The notes: generated from the sequence alone by a model not told the origin. 39,272 nucleotides of DNA from Methanosphaera stadtmanae (GCA_015062825.1 SUTR01000021.1:1-39272); one strand, 5' to 3'. Counted from the first letter of the stretch, positions 17,474 to 28,198 are shown. Numbers and translations: made by a program.

Positions 17474-18528
17474 TATTATCACAGGAAAATGAAACATTAC
17501 CCAAATCAGAATTAATAGCAAGACTGGAAGTGCTTGATATTAAATATAAGATACAACATGAATATCCTGGTGTTATGCAGTTGGAGGTAGACTGTGACAG
17601 AAATTTAATAAAAGAGTTAGGCAGTCATTTGGGATATACTCATGAAATACATGAAAACATAGCATACACCACACCTGAGGACATATTTAACTGTGTAAGA
17701 GACATAAATTGGAATGAAGTAATTGACGGCTCATTTAAGGTTAGGGTAAGAAGAGTGGGAACAGGACCTGTTGATAAGAATAACCTGGAAAGAATTGTCG
17801 GAGGAAAAATACAAAAAACGACACAACAGCCAGTATCACTTGACAATCCAGACTGTACAATAAAACTAGTATATACTGACCCAGAGATAATTGTAAATGA
17901 TAAGAAAGAGGAAGTAATTACAAAATACAATAAGGTTATAGTCTCACGATGCATAGTACTCCAGGATAAAAAGCATTTCTTTGACAATAAGCCACATAAA
18001 AGACCCTACTTCCATCCTGGATCTATGAGTCCAAAGTTAGCATTGTGTATGGTAAACCTGGCACATGTACATGAAGATGACGTGGTTCTTGATCCATTCT
18101 GTGGAACAGGGGGCATACTGATAGAAGCAGGATGTCTTAATACAAAGCTGATTGGTTCAGATATAGAAAGGAACATGGTTGAAGGGACCAAACTGAACCT
18201 TGCACATGAAGGATTTAAGGACTTTAAAGTATACTGGGAAGATGTTAGAAAACTGGAATTTGAAGAATTGGTTGATGCAGTAGCAATGGATCCTCCATAT
18301 GGAATTTCAACCACATTGGGTGGTGATGATACAAAAGAATTATATCATCAGGCATTAATATCAATATCCCGACATCTTAAGGATGATGGATATATATGTA
18401 TGGCAAGTCCACATTATATTGACTTATATGAAGTTGTGGAAGATACACCGTTGGAAATTAAAGAACAACATTCAATTAGGATGCATAAAAGCTTGACTCG
18501 TATTATAACAGTACTTACAAAAAAATAA
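17458..18528 (+). CDS. trmG10: tRNA (guanine10-N2)-methyltransferase, THUMP domain
   Basis: This 356-residue protein has an N-terminal region with a THUMP fold (about 45-170) followed by a Rossmann methyltransferase domain. Its signatures are RPYFHPGSMSPKLA, the SAM-binding DPFCGTGG at 212-219 and the amino-methylating motif DPPYG at 278-282. This matches archaeal Trm-G10, which makes N2-methyl and N2,N2-dimethyl guanosine at position 10 of tRNA. Its ATG overlaps the end of the lipid reductase gene by 16 nt, with AGGAG upstream, so translation is coupled. It is followed 50 nt later by citramalate synthase. Confidence 0.9.
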   Translation: MEITIILSQENETLPKSELIARLEVLDIKYKIQHEYPGVMQLEVDCDRNLIKELGSHLGYTHEIHENIAYTTPEDIFNCVRDINWNEVIDGSFKVRVRRVGTGPVDKNNLERIVGGKIQKTTQQPVSLDNPDCTIKLVYTDPEIIVNDKKEEVITKYNKVIVSRCIVLQDKKHFFDNKPHKRPYFHPGSMSPKLALCMVNLAHVHEDDVVLDPFCGTGGILIEAGCLNTKLIGSDIERNMVEGTKLNLAHEGFKDFKVYWEDVRKLEFEELVDAVAMDPPYGISTTLGGDDTKELYHQALISISRHLKDDGYICMASPHYIDLYEVVEDTPLEIKEQHSIRMHKSLTRIITVLTKK

Positions 18529-18578
18529 AATAGAATAGTCAAAAGAATTAATACAATAAGCAGGAGGCATGTGTTAAA

Positions 18579-20066
18579 ATGTTAGAGAATCTGAAAATAT
18601 TGGATACTACTCTACGGGATGGAGAACAAACACCAGGAGTACTAATAACATCTGATGAAAAACTAAAAATAGCATTAAAGCTAGATGAATTAGGAGTGAA
18701 TGTAATTGAGGCTGGTTCTGCAATCACATCTAAGGATGAACAGAAAAGCATCAAGACTATAACAGAAAATAATTTAAATGCAGAAATCTGTAGCTTTGCA
18801 AGACCAATGAAGATAGATATTGACACTGCAATAGACTGTGATGTAGACAGCATTCATCTTGTAATTCCATCAAGTGACCTACATATTGAATATAAATTAC
18901 GTAAAACCAGACAAGAAGTAGAACAAATGGCAGTGTCTGCTACAGAATATGCTAAAAGTCATGGATTAATAGTGGAATTATCAACCGAAGATGCAACCAG
19001 AACATCTACTGATGACTTGAAACATTTATACACACAATGTATAGATGCAGGATGTGACAGGATATGTGCATGTGATACAATAGGACTACTAACACCTGAA
19101 AGATCATATGAATTCTACAAAGAACTCTCAACACTAAATGTGCCACTGAGCGTACATTGTCATAATGACTTTGGGCTGGCAGTGGCAAATACAATACAAG
19201 CTCTCAGAGCAGGAGCAACACAGGCACATACAACAATAAATGGAATAGGAGAAAGAGCCGGAAACGCATCATGTGAAGAATTAATAATGGCAATAGAATC
19301 ATTATACAATATCCAAACAGGAATAAAAACAGAACTCTTCTATGAAACATCCCAACTGGTAGAAAGAATAACTGGACTTAATTTACAAGCAAACAAGGCA
19401 ATAGTAGGAGCCAATGCATTTGCACATGAATCAGGAATACACTCTGACGGTGTACTTAAAAAGACCGAAACCTACGAGCCAATAAAACCAGAAAAAGTAG
19501 GTCACAGAAGACGCTTTGTACTGGGAAAACATGTGGGAAAACATGTAATAAGTGAAAAAATCAAGGAAACCAATACAGAAGTAACACCCGAAGAACTAAA
19601 CCGTATATTTGAAAGGGTAAAAGCACTATCAGACATGGGAAAAACAGTAACAGATGTGGATTTGCAAGCAATAACCGATGACATATTACACATTAATCCA
19701 GAAGACTCACTTGTACTTCAGGAATACACAACAGTCTCAGGAAACAAGGTAATACCAACAGCATCAGTCCGTGTAAACATAAACAACACAGAAAGAATAG
19801 AAGCAGGAGTAGGTGTAGGACCAGTAGATGCAGCAATTGAAGCAATACGAAAATCTATAAAGGACACTGCAGACATAACACTAGAAGAATACCATGTAGA
19901 TGCAATAACCGGTGGAACCGATGCACTAATAGATGTGCTTGTAAAACTAAAATATGAAGACAAACAAATCACAGCAAGAAGCACACAACCGGATATCATA
20001 ATGGCAAGTGTAGAAGCATACCTCAAAGGAGTAAACAAAATATTATCAGACAAAAAACGGAGCTAA
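18579..20066 (+). CDS. cimA: (R)-citramalate synthase / 2-isopropylmalate synthase family
   Basis: This 495-residue enzyme of the HMGL-like acyl transferase family condenses acetyl-CoA with a 2-oxoacid. It has [13 protein letters not shown] at the N-terminus, the metal-binding [13 protein letters not shown], and a full C-terminal LeuA-type regulatory dimerisation domain (about 380-495, [12 protein letters not shown]). The stretch [15 protein letters not shown] and the continuation [11 protein letters not shown] closely recall the Methanocaldococcus CimA, which makes citramalate from pyruvate on the way to isoleucine. The length excludes the shorter AksA homocitrate synthase. LeuA, making leucine, remains possible. 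AGGAGG lies 11 nt before the ATG. It is followed by cgi121 with a gap of 6 nt. Confidence 0.75.
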   Translation: MLENLKILDTTLRDGEQTPGVLITSDEKLKIALKLDELGVNVIEAGSAITSKDEQKSIKTITENNLNAEICSFARPMKIDIDTAIDCDVDSIHLVIPSSDLHIEYKLRKTRQEVEQMAVSATEYAKSHGLIVELSTEDATRTSTDDLKHLYTQCIDAGCDRICACDTIGLLTPERSYEFYKELSTLNVPLSVHCHNDFGLAVANTIQALRAGATQAHTTINGIGERAGNASCEELIMAIESLYNIQTGIKTELFYETSQLVERITGLNLQANKAIVGANAFAHESGIHSDGVLKKTETYEPIKPEKVGHRRRFVLGKHVGKHVISEKIKETNTEVTPEELNRIFERVKALSDMGKTVTDVDLQAITDDILHINPEDSLVLQEYTTVSGNKVIPTASVRVNINNTERIEAGVGVGPVDAAIEAIRKSIKDTADITLEEYHVDAITGGTDALIDVLVKLKYEDKQITARSTQPDIIMASVEAYLKGVNKILSDKKRS

Positions 20067-20072
20067 AAGTCA

Positions 20073-20591
20073 ATGATAGACAAACAACAAGAAATACTTG
20101 ACAAACATCAAATTACAATACAAACATATCAAGACAATACAGTTTCTGACATACCAGCACTTCTTAATAAAATCAATAAAATTACACAACAAAAGGAAGA
20201 TTCAATAATACAACTGGTAAACACAGATAACATCTGTGGAAAAAAACACCTAAAACAAGCAATAGCACAGGCATTCAAAGCATTTGATGAAAAACAAAAC
20301 TTTGCAAATGACCCTGGACTGGAAATAGTAGTAAGACTATCTGCACAAAAACAGATAAACAAAGCACTAAAAAAACTAGGAATAAAGGAAAAAGGAAACA
20401 TCACAGTGCTATATATAGATACAACACAAGACCAGATACAAGAGACTCAAAAGCTATTTGTCAACAGATATGACAATCTCTTAGAAGAATACGACCTCGA
20501 CATGATAAAAAAAGAATACGACATATACTCTGATGAAAACATAACAGAACAGATAAATGAACAAATCGCATTACTAGCACTTAAAGGATAA
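20073..20591 (+). CDS. cgi121: KEOPS complex subunit Cgi121
   Basis: This 172-residue protein matches archaeal Cgi121, the KEOPS subunit that binds the 3' CCA end of tRNA and supports N6-threonylcarbamoyl-adenosine formation at position 37. Visible family features are SIIQLVNTDNICGKKHLKQA, then LEIVVRLSAQKQINKALKKL and GIKEKGNITVLYID. It is the last gene of the plus-strand run. It starts 6 nt after citramalate synthase, and a T9 run follows 100 nt downstream. Together with the tRNA G10 methyltransferase two genes upstream, it gives this operon a tRNA-modification flavour. Confidence 0.85.
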   Translation: MIDKQQEILDKHQITIQTYQDNTVSDIPALLNKINKITQQKEDSIIQLVNTDNICGKKHLKQAIAQAFKAFDEKQNFANDPGLEIVVRLSAQKQINKALKKLGIKEKGNITVLYIDTTQDQIQETQKLFVNRYDNLLEEYDLDMIKKEYDIYSDENITEQINEQIALLALKG

Positions 20592-20693
20592 TTCATATCA
20601 ATGGTTGTATTGATTTCCATTATCATTCTTTAGGAATCATGAGGATTAAACTATACAATCCAATTATTTTTCTTAGTGAATAATCTTGTCTTC

Positions 20694-20702
20694 TTTTTTT
20701 TT
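20694..20702 (+). terminator. Oligo-T terminator after cgi121
   Basis: A run of nine T on the plus strand, about 100 nt downstream of the cgi121 stop, fits an archaeal terminator for the five-gene operon. Confidence 0.55.
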
Positions 20703-20809
20703 GAAAATATTCATAGGGTTAGAGAATTAAAGTTCAACATTAATATCTACTTAATTTTCTATAGAACATTTTAAAAAGTGTTGATGTAAAAAAATCATTA
20801 TATGTTCAT

Positions 20810-20853
20810 AAAAAAAATGGAAAAAGAGGGTGGTCTTAGTTGATTGTTAAGAC
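20810..20853 (-). terminator. Hairpin plus T-runs at the adhesin gene end
   Basis: On the minus strand the last codons form GTCTTA - 9 nt - TAAGAC, a 6-bp stem spanning the stop codon (20853-20833). It is followed by T5 and T8 runs at 20825-20821 and 20817-20810. This is a good candidate terminator facing the cgi121 operon. Confidence 0.55.
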
Positions 20854-23800
20854 TTTTATATCTTCAAGTTTAGGATAATCAACAGATTTATATGTGGCTG
20901 TAATTGTGTAGTTTCCTGTTTTGTATGATTCTGGTATTGTATATTCTACACTTACAGTATTATTTACTACTTTTGCATAAATTACTTTACCATTTGCATC
21001 CTTAACAGTTTTTCCATTGATTTTGAAGACTATTTTTCCAGTATTTATCAGTGTATTTCCTGCATTGATTGTTGCTTTCAATGTAATTGTTGAATTTGCT
21101 GTTGTATTTATATTATTGGTTGTTATTGTTGGATCTTGTTCGGTTATATTAATTATTTCTTTATCACTAATGAGTTTGACACATTCTGTTGAACCTGAGT
21201 ATACTGCTTGTATGGTAGTGTTTTCTTTAGTCCAACTTTCTGGAATTTCATAGTTTTCAATAGTTGCAGTACCATTTACTACTTTTACATAAATTACTTT
21301 GCCGTTGGAGTCTTTAAGTGTTTTACCATTTACTTTGAAAGATACTTTTCCCTTGTTAATATTTAGTGTGGTGTTGTCTGCTTGAATCTTAGCAGAAATA
21401 TTTATTGTATTACCTACAGTTAAAGTGATATTATCAACTTTTATATATTTGGTCATATTCTTAATTGTAATATTAGCAGATGTTGGGGTATATTTATTGT
21501 TTCCTCTGAACATTGCAGTTATAGTAGTGCCTATATCTAAATGGCTTGTCAATTGGGCTTTTGAATTATTCAATGTAATAGTTGATAATATTTCATTATT
21601 TTTTAGTATTGTTATTGTTTCATCATTGATTATTTCGCCATTTTCACCATAAACTTCAACATCAATTATGGTATTTTCATCATCTGATGCTAGTTGGGTA
21701 ATTGTTATATTTGAGTTAAGTTTTTGAAGTGTTACTAATTTGCTTGCATTTGCTGGTGAATTAATGTCTGAACCTTCATATATAATTTTTACAAGACTTG
21801 GTGATGTGGATAATATTATATCTTTTGTAATTATACCATTTTCAATATTTGCTGTATAATTATTATCATTTGTCATGATAGTTACAGTACCACTTTCAAC
21901 AGCACCATTGTTGTCTGTAATATTAGCTTTTATTGTAATTAAATTGCCGATTTTACCACTTGTTTCTTCAATTGATATTGAAGTTTGTCTTTTATTTACT
22001 ACTAATATTGTTGTGTTGCTATAATTATCATTGTATAATCCATCAGCAAAGTACCATGCTTTAATTGTTAAGTTTCCACATTCATTAGCTACAAATGTGA
22101 TATTTGCCATATTATTATTAACTTCTACTGGTGTTTCTGGAATACCATTGACTATTAATACAATATTTCCTGTATTTATAACATCATCATTACTGCTTAC
22201 ATGTACATTAGCAGATACGTTTTCTAATACTGGTGTGTTTGTAGTATTTAACTCAATAGTTACAATAACATCTTTTAGTGGTGTATTGTCTTTTAAATTG
22301 TTTAATCCTTTAACAACACTATTATCACCAGTTTTGCTATTGGCTATTAAATAATTGTTTGTAATATTGTTTCCTAATGAATATATGTCAGAAACTACTG
22401 TATTTTCATTTGAAGTTATGATATTGTTGTTGCTTATGATATTGTTATCTGATGTTAATATGTTAATAGAACCATTAATATTATTGTCTTTAATTATTGA
22501 ATTTGTTGAAGAGCTTAAATTAATGTTATTTGTAATATTATTATCATGGATATCTGCTTTATTTGTATTGACAAATATGTTACCATTTATGGTGGTATTT
22601 TTCACACTTACATTTTCAACGTTGATTGTTAAATCTCCATCAATAGTTAAATCAGTGATGTTTGTTCCTTCAGAACCACTTACTAATGTTATATTAACTA
22701 TTTTACCAAATCCTGGAGCTGGTGTTATATTAAATGGCTTATTTAATATGATTGGTTTTGTTAAGTTACCAAGAAGCATATTAGTTTTACCAAAATTATC
22801 TTTTAATGTGTTGCCATCAAAACCTAAATCATATGTTTCATCTGAAAGATAAAATACATCTACAATTTCTGATCCATAGTCAGCATTATATTGTAAAAAT
22901 GTTGTATTAACTGCTGTAATAGGAGTATATTCTGAAATCATACCCCATTCAAAGTACATAGGACCTAGATCTTGAGCTAAAATACAATTTATCAAGTTAC
23001 CCTGCAATACATAACCATATCGTTCTGATTCAAAGTTATTTATACTTTTTAATGTATCATATTTAACACTAGTATTAAACAAGGTTGTTTCTGGATCTAA
23101 ATCAATTTCTGCCATATTTGATTTAAGTGTAAACATGTTTTTTCCTGTAAGCTTTATATTTGAACCTCTTCTTTCTGAAGTTATGTTGATTATTCCAATA
23201 ATATTCTTAGCAGGACCTTTCCATGTTATACCTCCTGAAAAGATACCTAAGTCGTAATTTGGTTCAATCACATCAAAGTAATCATCCATATTACTATCAT
23301 TAATATATAATACTGTCCAACCATCATTATTTTCAGATAAATATTCACTACCTGATGAGATAGCGTTATTTCCTGTTTTATTTTTGCTTGTAATCATGTT
23401 ATTGTTTATAGTAATATTTTCAAGTGATGATGAAATATTTATTGCATAATCATTAGTTGAAGTAATATTGTTATTTTCAAATATTATATTATTTCCAGTT
23501 ATTTGTGTGTTGTTGATTACATTATTGTTTGTGAAGTTTACATTGTCTTGGATATTAACTTGATTAAATGTATTTCCACTTACAATTGCTCTGGATATTG
23601 TAACATTATTAATTGTATTGTTGATGACTGTTGAATTAATAAATCCTATATAAGATGTACCTTTGCTTATTGTATTATTTATGAAGGAAATGTTTCTTTG
23701 GCTGCCTATACCCCATTGTGGTGAGATACATGTTCCAGCATAATCGATTAAATTGTCTCTAATAACATGATTTTCTCCTTCAATTGCTATAGCATAACAA

Positions 23801-26067
23801 ATAGATGCAATACTATTATCTTTTCCACGAAGGGTATTGTTTTTAATAGTAATGTTCTTATTATAGTAACCTTCAGTAGCATTTTCTCCATTATCTTTTA
23901 CATTCCATGTTGTAAAGTATAAAATATTACCAACTTGGCCTTCAACTTCTAATATATTATTTTCAACAAGTACATTTTCAGCCCATCCAAATACTAATGT
24001 ACTATGACCTAAGTTATCCTTAGTTTTGAAGTATGAATTTTTCACAGTAATATTAATTGACTGATCTCTAATAGATGTTACTCCAACACCACTACCTATC
24101 TGTTGATTCTCATTAATTACACTAATATTATCTATAATTACATTACTAGCATTTAATAAGAATAATTGTGTATTATAGAATTTTACATCTGATAAATTTG
24201 TACCTGAACCATCTTTATTAATAATAAATGAATCACCAGAATCTTCACCGAAGAAATTTGTACTGGATGTATTCAATGAATAATAAGCATCATGTGTAGA
24301 TGAAATAATGTTTACTGGTTTATTTATTGTTAATTTGAATCGTGGATGATCGAATAATCCTTGGAAATCTAAGGTATCTCCAGCATTTATATTATCATTT
24401 AATAATCCATCAGTAACATATTCATCAAAGTTTGATGCATTTATGATGATTGTCTGTGAAGCTTTTTTTACAGATTTTTTATATTGTAATAAATTTGGTG
24501 AATTTGATGGTAATGTTGTTGAATATGTCCCGGATACTGTATTATAACCATCAAGATGATAAATATAATTAATGAAATTTACAGAATGTAAAGTATTATC
24601 TGTTAATATATAGGTATCTATTGAATTTGTTATGGTAACAGTATATACAACATCCATAATTGCGAATCCGTATATTGTGTTTGATTTTAAAATATTATTA
24701 TTACTATTCTGTGTTAAATCAATTCCAGTTTTACAAGGAGTTATAGCTTCAACAATAGTTTTGGTAGAGTATTGGGTATTGTTAAATCTAATGTAATTTG
24801 ATGTGAAATTATTGTAAGATGATTGGTATGTTCCAATTCCCATACTTTTATTACCAGTTACATTTATTGTATTATTGGTAATGTTTGTGTAACTTGCCAT
24901 GAACAATTCCATTCCATATCCAATATTGGATTTTAATGTTATGTTGTTATTTGCAACTGTATTATAATCGCTTGCACCAGCATTCCAACAAGTTAATATG
25001 ATACCATAAGCTAGTTGTTCTTCACTTGATGTTAAATCGGTACCATTGGCTTTAACATAAATGGTATTGTTGATTATGAAAGAATGGTCTGTATTGTCAA
25101 CTTGTACACCACATACATAGTGTGGTCCTGTAATGTTAAATGTGTTATTGTCAAATGTTACATTGGTTGCACTAGCACTAACAGTTGTTCCATAGTTATA
25201 ATTTGCATCTTTAACAGTTATGTTGTTATTATTAACCAAAATATTTTCTGATGCAGATCCTTTAACGGTTACTCCTTCAATACTTTCATATCCATTTCTT
25301 GCAGAATTAAGATTAACTACTGTGATGTTATTTGATGTAATGTTTGTATTGCCTGTTCCTGCCAGTTCAATTCCTGATACTAATATTGCACCAGTCCATT
25401 CACCAGAATTATTGTTCCAACCCATATTCTGATGGTAACCTTCTGTTTTAATTTTATTGTCTGTTATGTTAACAAGATTGGATGTCCTTGCACTAATTGC
25501 ATGATTTTCATTGTTGTTGTTGGTTGTCGTGTTGATTCTATTATCATGTATGTATACTTTTGTTGAATCATATGCTAATATGACACTATCAACAGTACTA
25601 TCTGTGTTTGATATATTTAAGTTTGAAATTTCAATTTTTGTTCCTTGAACTGTTAATTGTGTATTTGTAAAGTATGCATCGTTTTGTGAACTAGTAAATA
25701 CTACTGTGTCCAAGTTTGTAAATGTATATGTTCCCATATTTGTAAATGTTCCACTAAAATCGTATGTTGTATCATCATTGATTGTTGTAAGTTCTGTTTG
25801 ATAGTTATTTGGTGTAATTTGTTTTGTATAAGTGGTTGTATATGCATTTAGGGTTTGTTCTATTTCTTCCTCTTGTTGAGGGGTGTTAATCATATTATTA
25901 TCATTAATATTGTTTGTATCTTTATATGAAATTTCATTGGATATTTGATTAACATTATCTGTAGCTGTATAATTATTTGAAATATCATTAGCACTGATGG
26001 CTGTTAATCCTATTGTCAATGAAATTATTATTAATGATAAAAACATTAACTTACTAATTTTATTCAT
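20836..26067 (-). CDS. Large adhesin-like protein: signal peptide, parallel beta-helix, Ig-like repeats
   Basis: This 1743-residue exported protein has a signal peptide at residues 1-26, with cleavage likely after LTAISA. Residues about 100-1260 are rich in short N-I-x-N/NNTI-type repeats, the pattern of right-handed parallel beta-helix (PbH1) repeats with periodic Asn and Val/Ile. From about 1262 to the end there are about five Ig-like (Big-type) modules of 90-100 residues. The last two share INKGKVSFKVNGKTLKDSNG and INTGKIVFKINGKTVKDANG. No membrane anchor or sorting motif is seen at the C-terminus, so attachment may be through the Ig modules binding pseudomurein. GGAGGA lies 9 nt before the ATG. 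This family mediates contact with hosts, bacteria or polysaccharide in gut methanogens, and expression may be variable. Confidence 0.9.
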   Translation of the reverse strand: MNKISKLMFLSLIIISLTIGLTAISANDISNNYTATDNVNQISNEISYKDTNNINDNNMINTPQQEEEIEQTLNAYTTTYTKQITPNNYQTELTTINDDTTYDFSGTFTNMGTYTFTNLDTVVFTSSQNDAYFTNTQLTVQGTKIEISNLNISNTDSTVDSVILAYDSTKVYIHDNRINTTTNNNNENHAISARTSNLVNITDNKIKTEGYHQNMGWNNNSGEWTGAILVSGIELAGTGNTNITSNNITVVNLNSARNGYESIEGVTVKGSASENILVNNNNITVKDANYNYGTTVSASATNVTFDNNTFNITGPHYVCGVQVDNTDHSFIINNTIYVKANGTDLTSSEEQLAYGIILTCWNAGASDYNTVANNNITLKSNIGYGMELFMASYTNITNNTINVTGNKSMGIGTYQSSYNNFTSNYIRFNNTQYSTKTIVEAITPCKTGIDLTQNSNNNILKSNTIYGFAIMDVVYTVTITNSIDTYILTDNTLHSVNFINYIYHLDGYNTVSGTYSTTLPSNSPNLLQYKKSVKKASQTIIINASNFDEYVTDGLLNDNINAGDTLDFQGLFDHPRFKLTINKPVNIISSTHDAYYSLNTSSTNFFGEDSGDSFIINKDGSGTNLSDVKFYNTQLFLLNASNVIIDNISVINENQQIGSGVGVTSIRDQSINITVKNSYFKTKDNLGHSTLVFGWAENVLVENNILEVEGQVGNILYFTTWNVKDNGENATEGYYNKNITIKNNTLRGKDNSIASICYAIAIEGENHVIRDNLIDYAGTCISPQWGIGSQRNISFINNTISKGTSYIGFINSTVINNTINNVTISRAIVSGNTFNQVNIQDNVNFTNNNVINNTQITGNNIIFENNNITSTNDYAINISSSLENITINNNMITSKNKTGNNAISSGSEYLSENNDGWTVLYINDSNMDDYFDVIEPNYDLGIFSGGITWKGPAKNIIGIINITSERRGSNIKLTGKNMFTLKSNMAEIDLDPETTLFNTSVKYDTLKSINNFESERYGYVLQGNLINCILAQDLGPMYFEWGMISEYTPITAVNTTFLQYNADYGSEIVDVFYLSDETYDLGFDGNTLKDNFGKTNMLLGNLTKPIILNKPFNITPAPGFGKIVNITLVSGSEGTNITDLTIDGDLTINVENVSVKNTTINGNIFVNTNKADIHDNNITNNINLSSSTNSIIKDNNINGSINILTSDNNIISNNNIITSNENTVVSDIYSLGNNITNNYLIANSKTGDNSVVKGLNNLKDNTPLKDVIVTIELNTTNTPVLENVSANVHVSSNDDVINTGNIVLIVNGIPETPVEVNNNMANITFVANECGNLTIKAWYFADGLYNDNYSNTTILVVNKRQTSISIEETSGKIGNLITIKANITDNNGAVESGTVTIMTNDNNYTANIENGIITKDIILSTSPSLVKIIYEGSDINSPANASKLVTLQKLNSNITITQLASDDENTIIDVEVYGENGEIINDETITILKNNEILSTITLNNSKAQLTSHLDIGTTITAMFRGNNKYTPTSANITIKNMTKYIKVDNITLTVGNTINISAKIQADNTTLNINKGKVSFKVNGKTLKDSNGKVIYVKVVNGTATIENYEIPESWTKENTTIQAVYSGSTECVKLISDKEIINITEQDPTITTNNINTTANSTITLKATINAGNTLINTGKIVFKINGKTVKDANGKVIYAKVVNNTVSVEYTIPESYKTGNYTITATYKSVDYPKLEDIKVLTIN
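20957..21050 (-). repeat. Ig-module repeat, copy in last adhesin module
   Basis: This stretch encodes VFKINGKTVKDANGKVIYAK and is closely related at the DNA level to 21269-21353 in the same gene and to 7061-7150 in the adhesin remnant. Confidence 0.6.
21269..21353 (-). repeat. Ig-module repeat, copy in penultimate adhesin module
   Basis: This stretch encodes SFKVNGKTLKDSNGKVIYVK, the same module core as at 20957-21050 and 7061-7150. Confidence 0.6.
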
Positions 26068-26656
26068 ATTATTTTTTCCTCCGATATTTTTTCGAATAAA
26101 ATTGAATTGTTTTTAAACAATTATTATTTTAAAATTTATTAGATAAATAGTTTTTTAATTTTTAATTATTCTAATCTATAAATATTGGATGTTCAAAGAT
26201 TATGTTTTCTTTTTTTATTAGCACAATTAATTATTCTCTTAATAAAAATAGTTATTGATTGGAGGAATAATTAAAACAAGTTTATTTTTTCTTTATCTAT
26301 GTTAAAAATAAGTTTTATTTTGTTGGGCTGATTTTGTACATTTAAATTAACTTAACCTTTTGATAATAAGGTTATTAATTTCTCGAATTGTATAATTTAG
26401 AGTATTATATTATAATTATGTATTAATAAAATAGCCAGTTTTTGATAAAGATTTTGATAAAATTAAAGCTATAACTAGAATACATTAAGGATTATCTTTT
26501 TATGTCCCTTCGAATTTTAAGTTAGTTCTTTAAATATATTTATGTTTATGAAAGTGAAATGGTATGGAAAAAATTTAAAAAAAAGGATGTTTATGTTGAT
26601 AATAATAATTATTAATTTAAACTAATTTTTCATTATTTTTCTGTAGGTAGATTTTT
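26068..26656. promoter_or_regulatory. Adhesin upstream region with inverted repeats
   Basis: This 589-nt AT-rich region carries no recognised gene. An 8-bp perfect inverted repeat, AATTGTTT - TT - AAACAATT (26105-26122), lies 38-55 nt before the adhesin start. It could be an operator or a leader hairpin. A second one, TAACCTT - 8 nt - AAGGTTA, is at 26353-26374. TTTTGATAA occurs three times, at about 26358, 26443 and 26454. No restriction subunit gene is present here downstream of hsdM. Confidence 0.45.
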
Positions 26657-28198
26657 TTAGTCATTTCTTATTACTGGTGGTCTGATGCCTAATTCTTCGC
26701 AGTATTCTATTATCTTATCATCAACTTCCTTAATTTCTTTTTCTATTTGTTCTAGTTCATTTACTAATTCATCAAGGTCTATTGGTTCTTCTTCTTCGAA
26801 TGTATCTACATATCTTGGTATGTTTAGGTTATAATCGTTTTCTATTATTTCTTCCATTGTTGCTATGTGTGAGTACTTGTCTTCTTCTATTCTTTCCTTG
26901 TATGTTGTCATGATTTTTTCAATGTCTTCTTCTCTTAGTTTGTTTTGATTTTTGACTTTTTCATAGTGTTCTGATGCATCTATAAATAGTATGTTGTCTG
27001 AATGTTTTCTTAATTTCTTAAAGACTAGTATGCATGTTGGAATGGATGTTCCATAGAATATGTTTTTTGGCAGTCCTATTACGGCATCCAGATAATTCTT
27101 TTCTTCTATGAGGTGTCTTCTTATTTTTTCTTCGGCTGCTGATCTAAAGAGAACTCCATGTGGTAGTACTACGGCCAGTGTTCCCTGCTGATTTAAGTGA
27201 TGAATCATGTGTTGTACGAATGCATAGTCTGCCTTGCTTTTTGGTGCTAGTTTTTCATATTCCTTAAATCTTTCATCATTCATGAATTTCTTGTCGCTGC
27301 TCCATTTTGCTGAGAATGGTGGATTTGCCACTACTGCATCAAATTTCATATCTGAATGCTGTGGATTTTCCAGACAGTCTCCTAGTTTTATGTCAAATTG
27401 ATTATACCTTATTCCATGTAGTATCATATTCATTCTTGCCAGGTTGTATGTGGTTTGATTTAGTTCCTGGCCATAGAAATCTTTTACTTCTGTTTCTTTG
27501 GACACTCTTAAAAGAAGTGATCCTGAACCGCAGGTAGGGTCATATACACTCTCTAGTCGGTCTTTATCTAGTGTGACTATTCTTGCAAGTATTGTTGATA
27601 CTTCCTGTGGTGTGTAGAATTCTCCTGCTTTTTTTCCTGCACTTGATGCAAATTGACTTATCAGGTATTCATATGCATCTCCCAGTATGTCATTTTCATC
27701 TTCATCTAGTTTGAAGTCTATTTCATTTAGTTTTCCTATTACCTTGGAGATTTTAACGTTCTTTTCTTCAGGTGTTCTTCCCAGTTTTGATGAATTTAGA
27801 TTCACATCTTCAAAGAGGTTACTGTAGTCCTCATGACTTTCGGCTCCCATTGATGATGTTATCTGGTCAAATGCATCCGATAAACTGTCCAATATGAATT
27901 CTTTCTCTTCTATTTTTTCTATTATGGTACTGTATAATAGTTCTGGTGTTATGAAGTATCCTAGTTTACTTAGTGCATTCTGTCGTACCTTTTCATATAA
28001 TGAACTATCCTGTTTTAGTCGTTTGAAGGTTATATTGTCCTTTTCTAGTGTCTTGTTTAGTGTTTTTTCTTGTTTTTCTGATAGGTATCTGTAAAATATA
28101 AATCCTAATATGTAATTTTTGTATTCATTTGCATCCATGTTTCCTCTTAATTGGTCTGATACAGACCATAGCTTTGTTTCTAGATTACTGTTGGACAT
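26657..28198 (-). CDS. hsdM: Type I restriction-modification DNA methyltransferase subunit HsdM
   Basis: This 513-residue N6-adenine methyltransferase has an N-terminal helical HsdM domain (about 5-150), then GEFYTPQEVS and the SAM-binding DPTCGSGSLLL at 220-230. The catalytic NPPF is at 292-295. The tail from about 480 is a coiled coil (LVNELEQIEKEIKEVDDKI). The ATG at 28198 is chosen over the in-frame GTG at 28207, since the GTG lies in the Shine-Dalgarno AGGTGA. The gene overlaps the upstream half-size specificity gene by 14 nt, so the two are translationally coupled. No hsdR follows: the next 590 nt are non-coding and then come adhesin sequences. Confidence 0.93.
   Translation of the reverse strand: MSNSNLETKLWSVSDQLRGNMDANEYKNYILGFIFYRYLSEKQEKTLNKTLEKDNITFKRLKQDSSLYEKVRQNALSKLGYFITPELLYSTIIEKIEEKEFILDSLSDAFDQITSSMGAESHEDYSNLFEDVNLNSSKLGRTPEEKNVKISKVIGKLNEIDFKLDEDENDILGDAYEYLISQFASSAGKKAGEFYTPQEVSTILARIVTLDKDRLESVYDPTCGSGSLLLRVSKETEVKDFYGQELNQTTYNLARMNMILHGIRYNQFDIKLGDCLENPQHSDMKFDAVVANPPFSAKWSSDKKFMNDERFKEYEKLAPKSKADYAFVQHMIHHLNQQGTLAVVLPHGVLFRSAAEEKIRRHLIEEKNYLDAVIGLPKNIFYGTSIPTCILVFKKLRKHSDNILFIDASEHYEKVKNQNKLREEDIEKIMTTYKERIEEDKYSHIATMEEIIENDYNLNIPRYVDTFEEEEPIDLDELVNELEQIEKEIKEVDDKIIEYCEELGIRPPVIRND

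Noticed and set aside
21425-22852. Several hydrophobic plus-strand open frames opposite the adhesin gene
   Set aside because: Antisense of Asn/Ile/Thr repeat DNA gives Leu/Val-rich frames by composition alone. There are no starts with Shine-Dalgarno.
20836-26067. Adhesin repeats considered as a CRISPR array
   Set aside because: The repeats are irregular, protein-coding and follow beta-helix codon patterns, without constant repeats and unique spacers.
26068-26656. Expected hsdR or other restriction gene after hsdM
   Set aside because: No open frame of meaningful length or restriction motif is found in this stretch.
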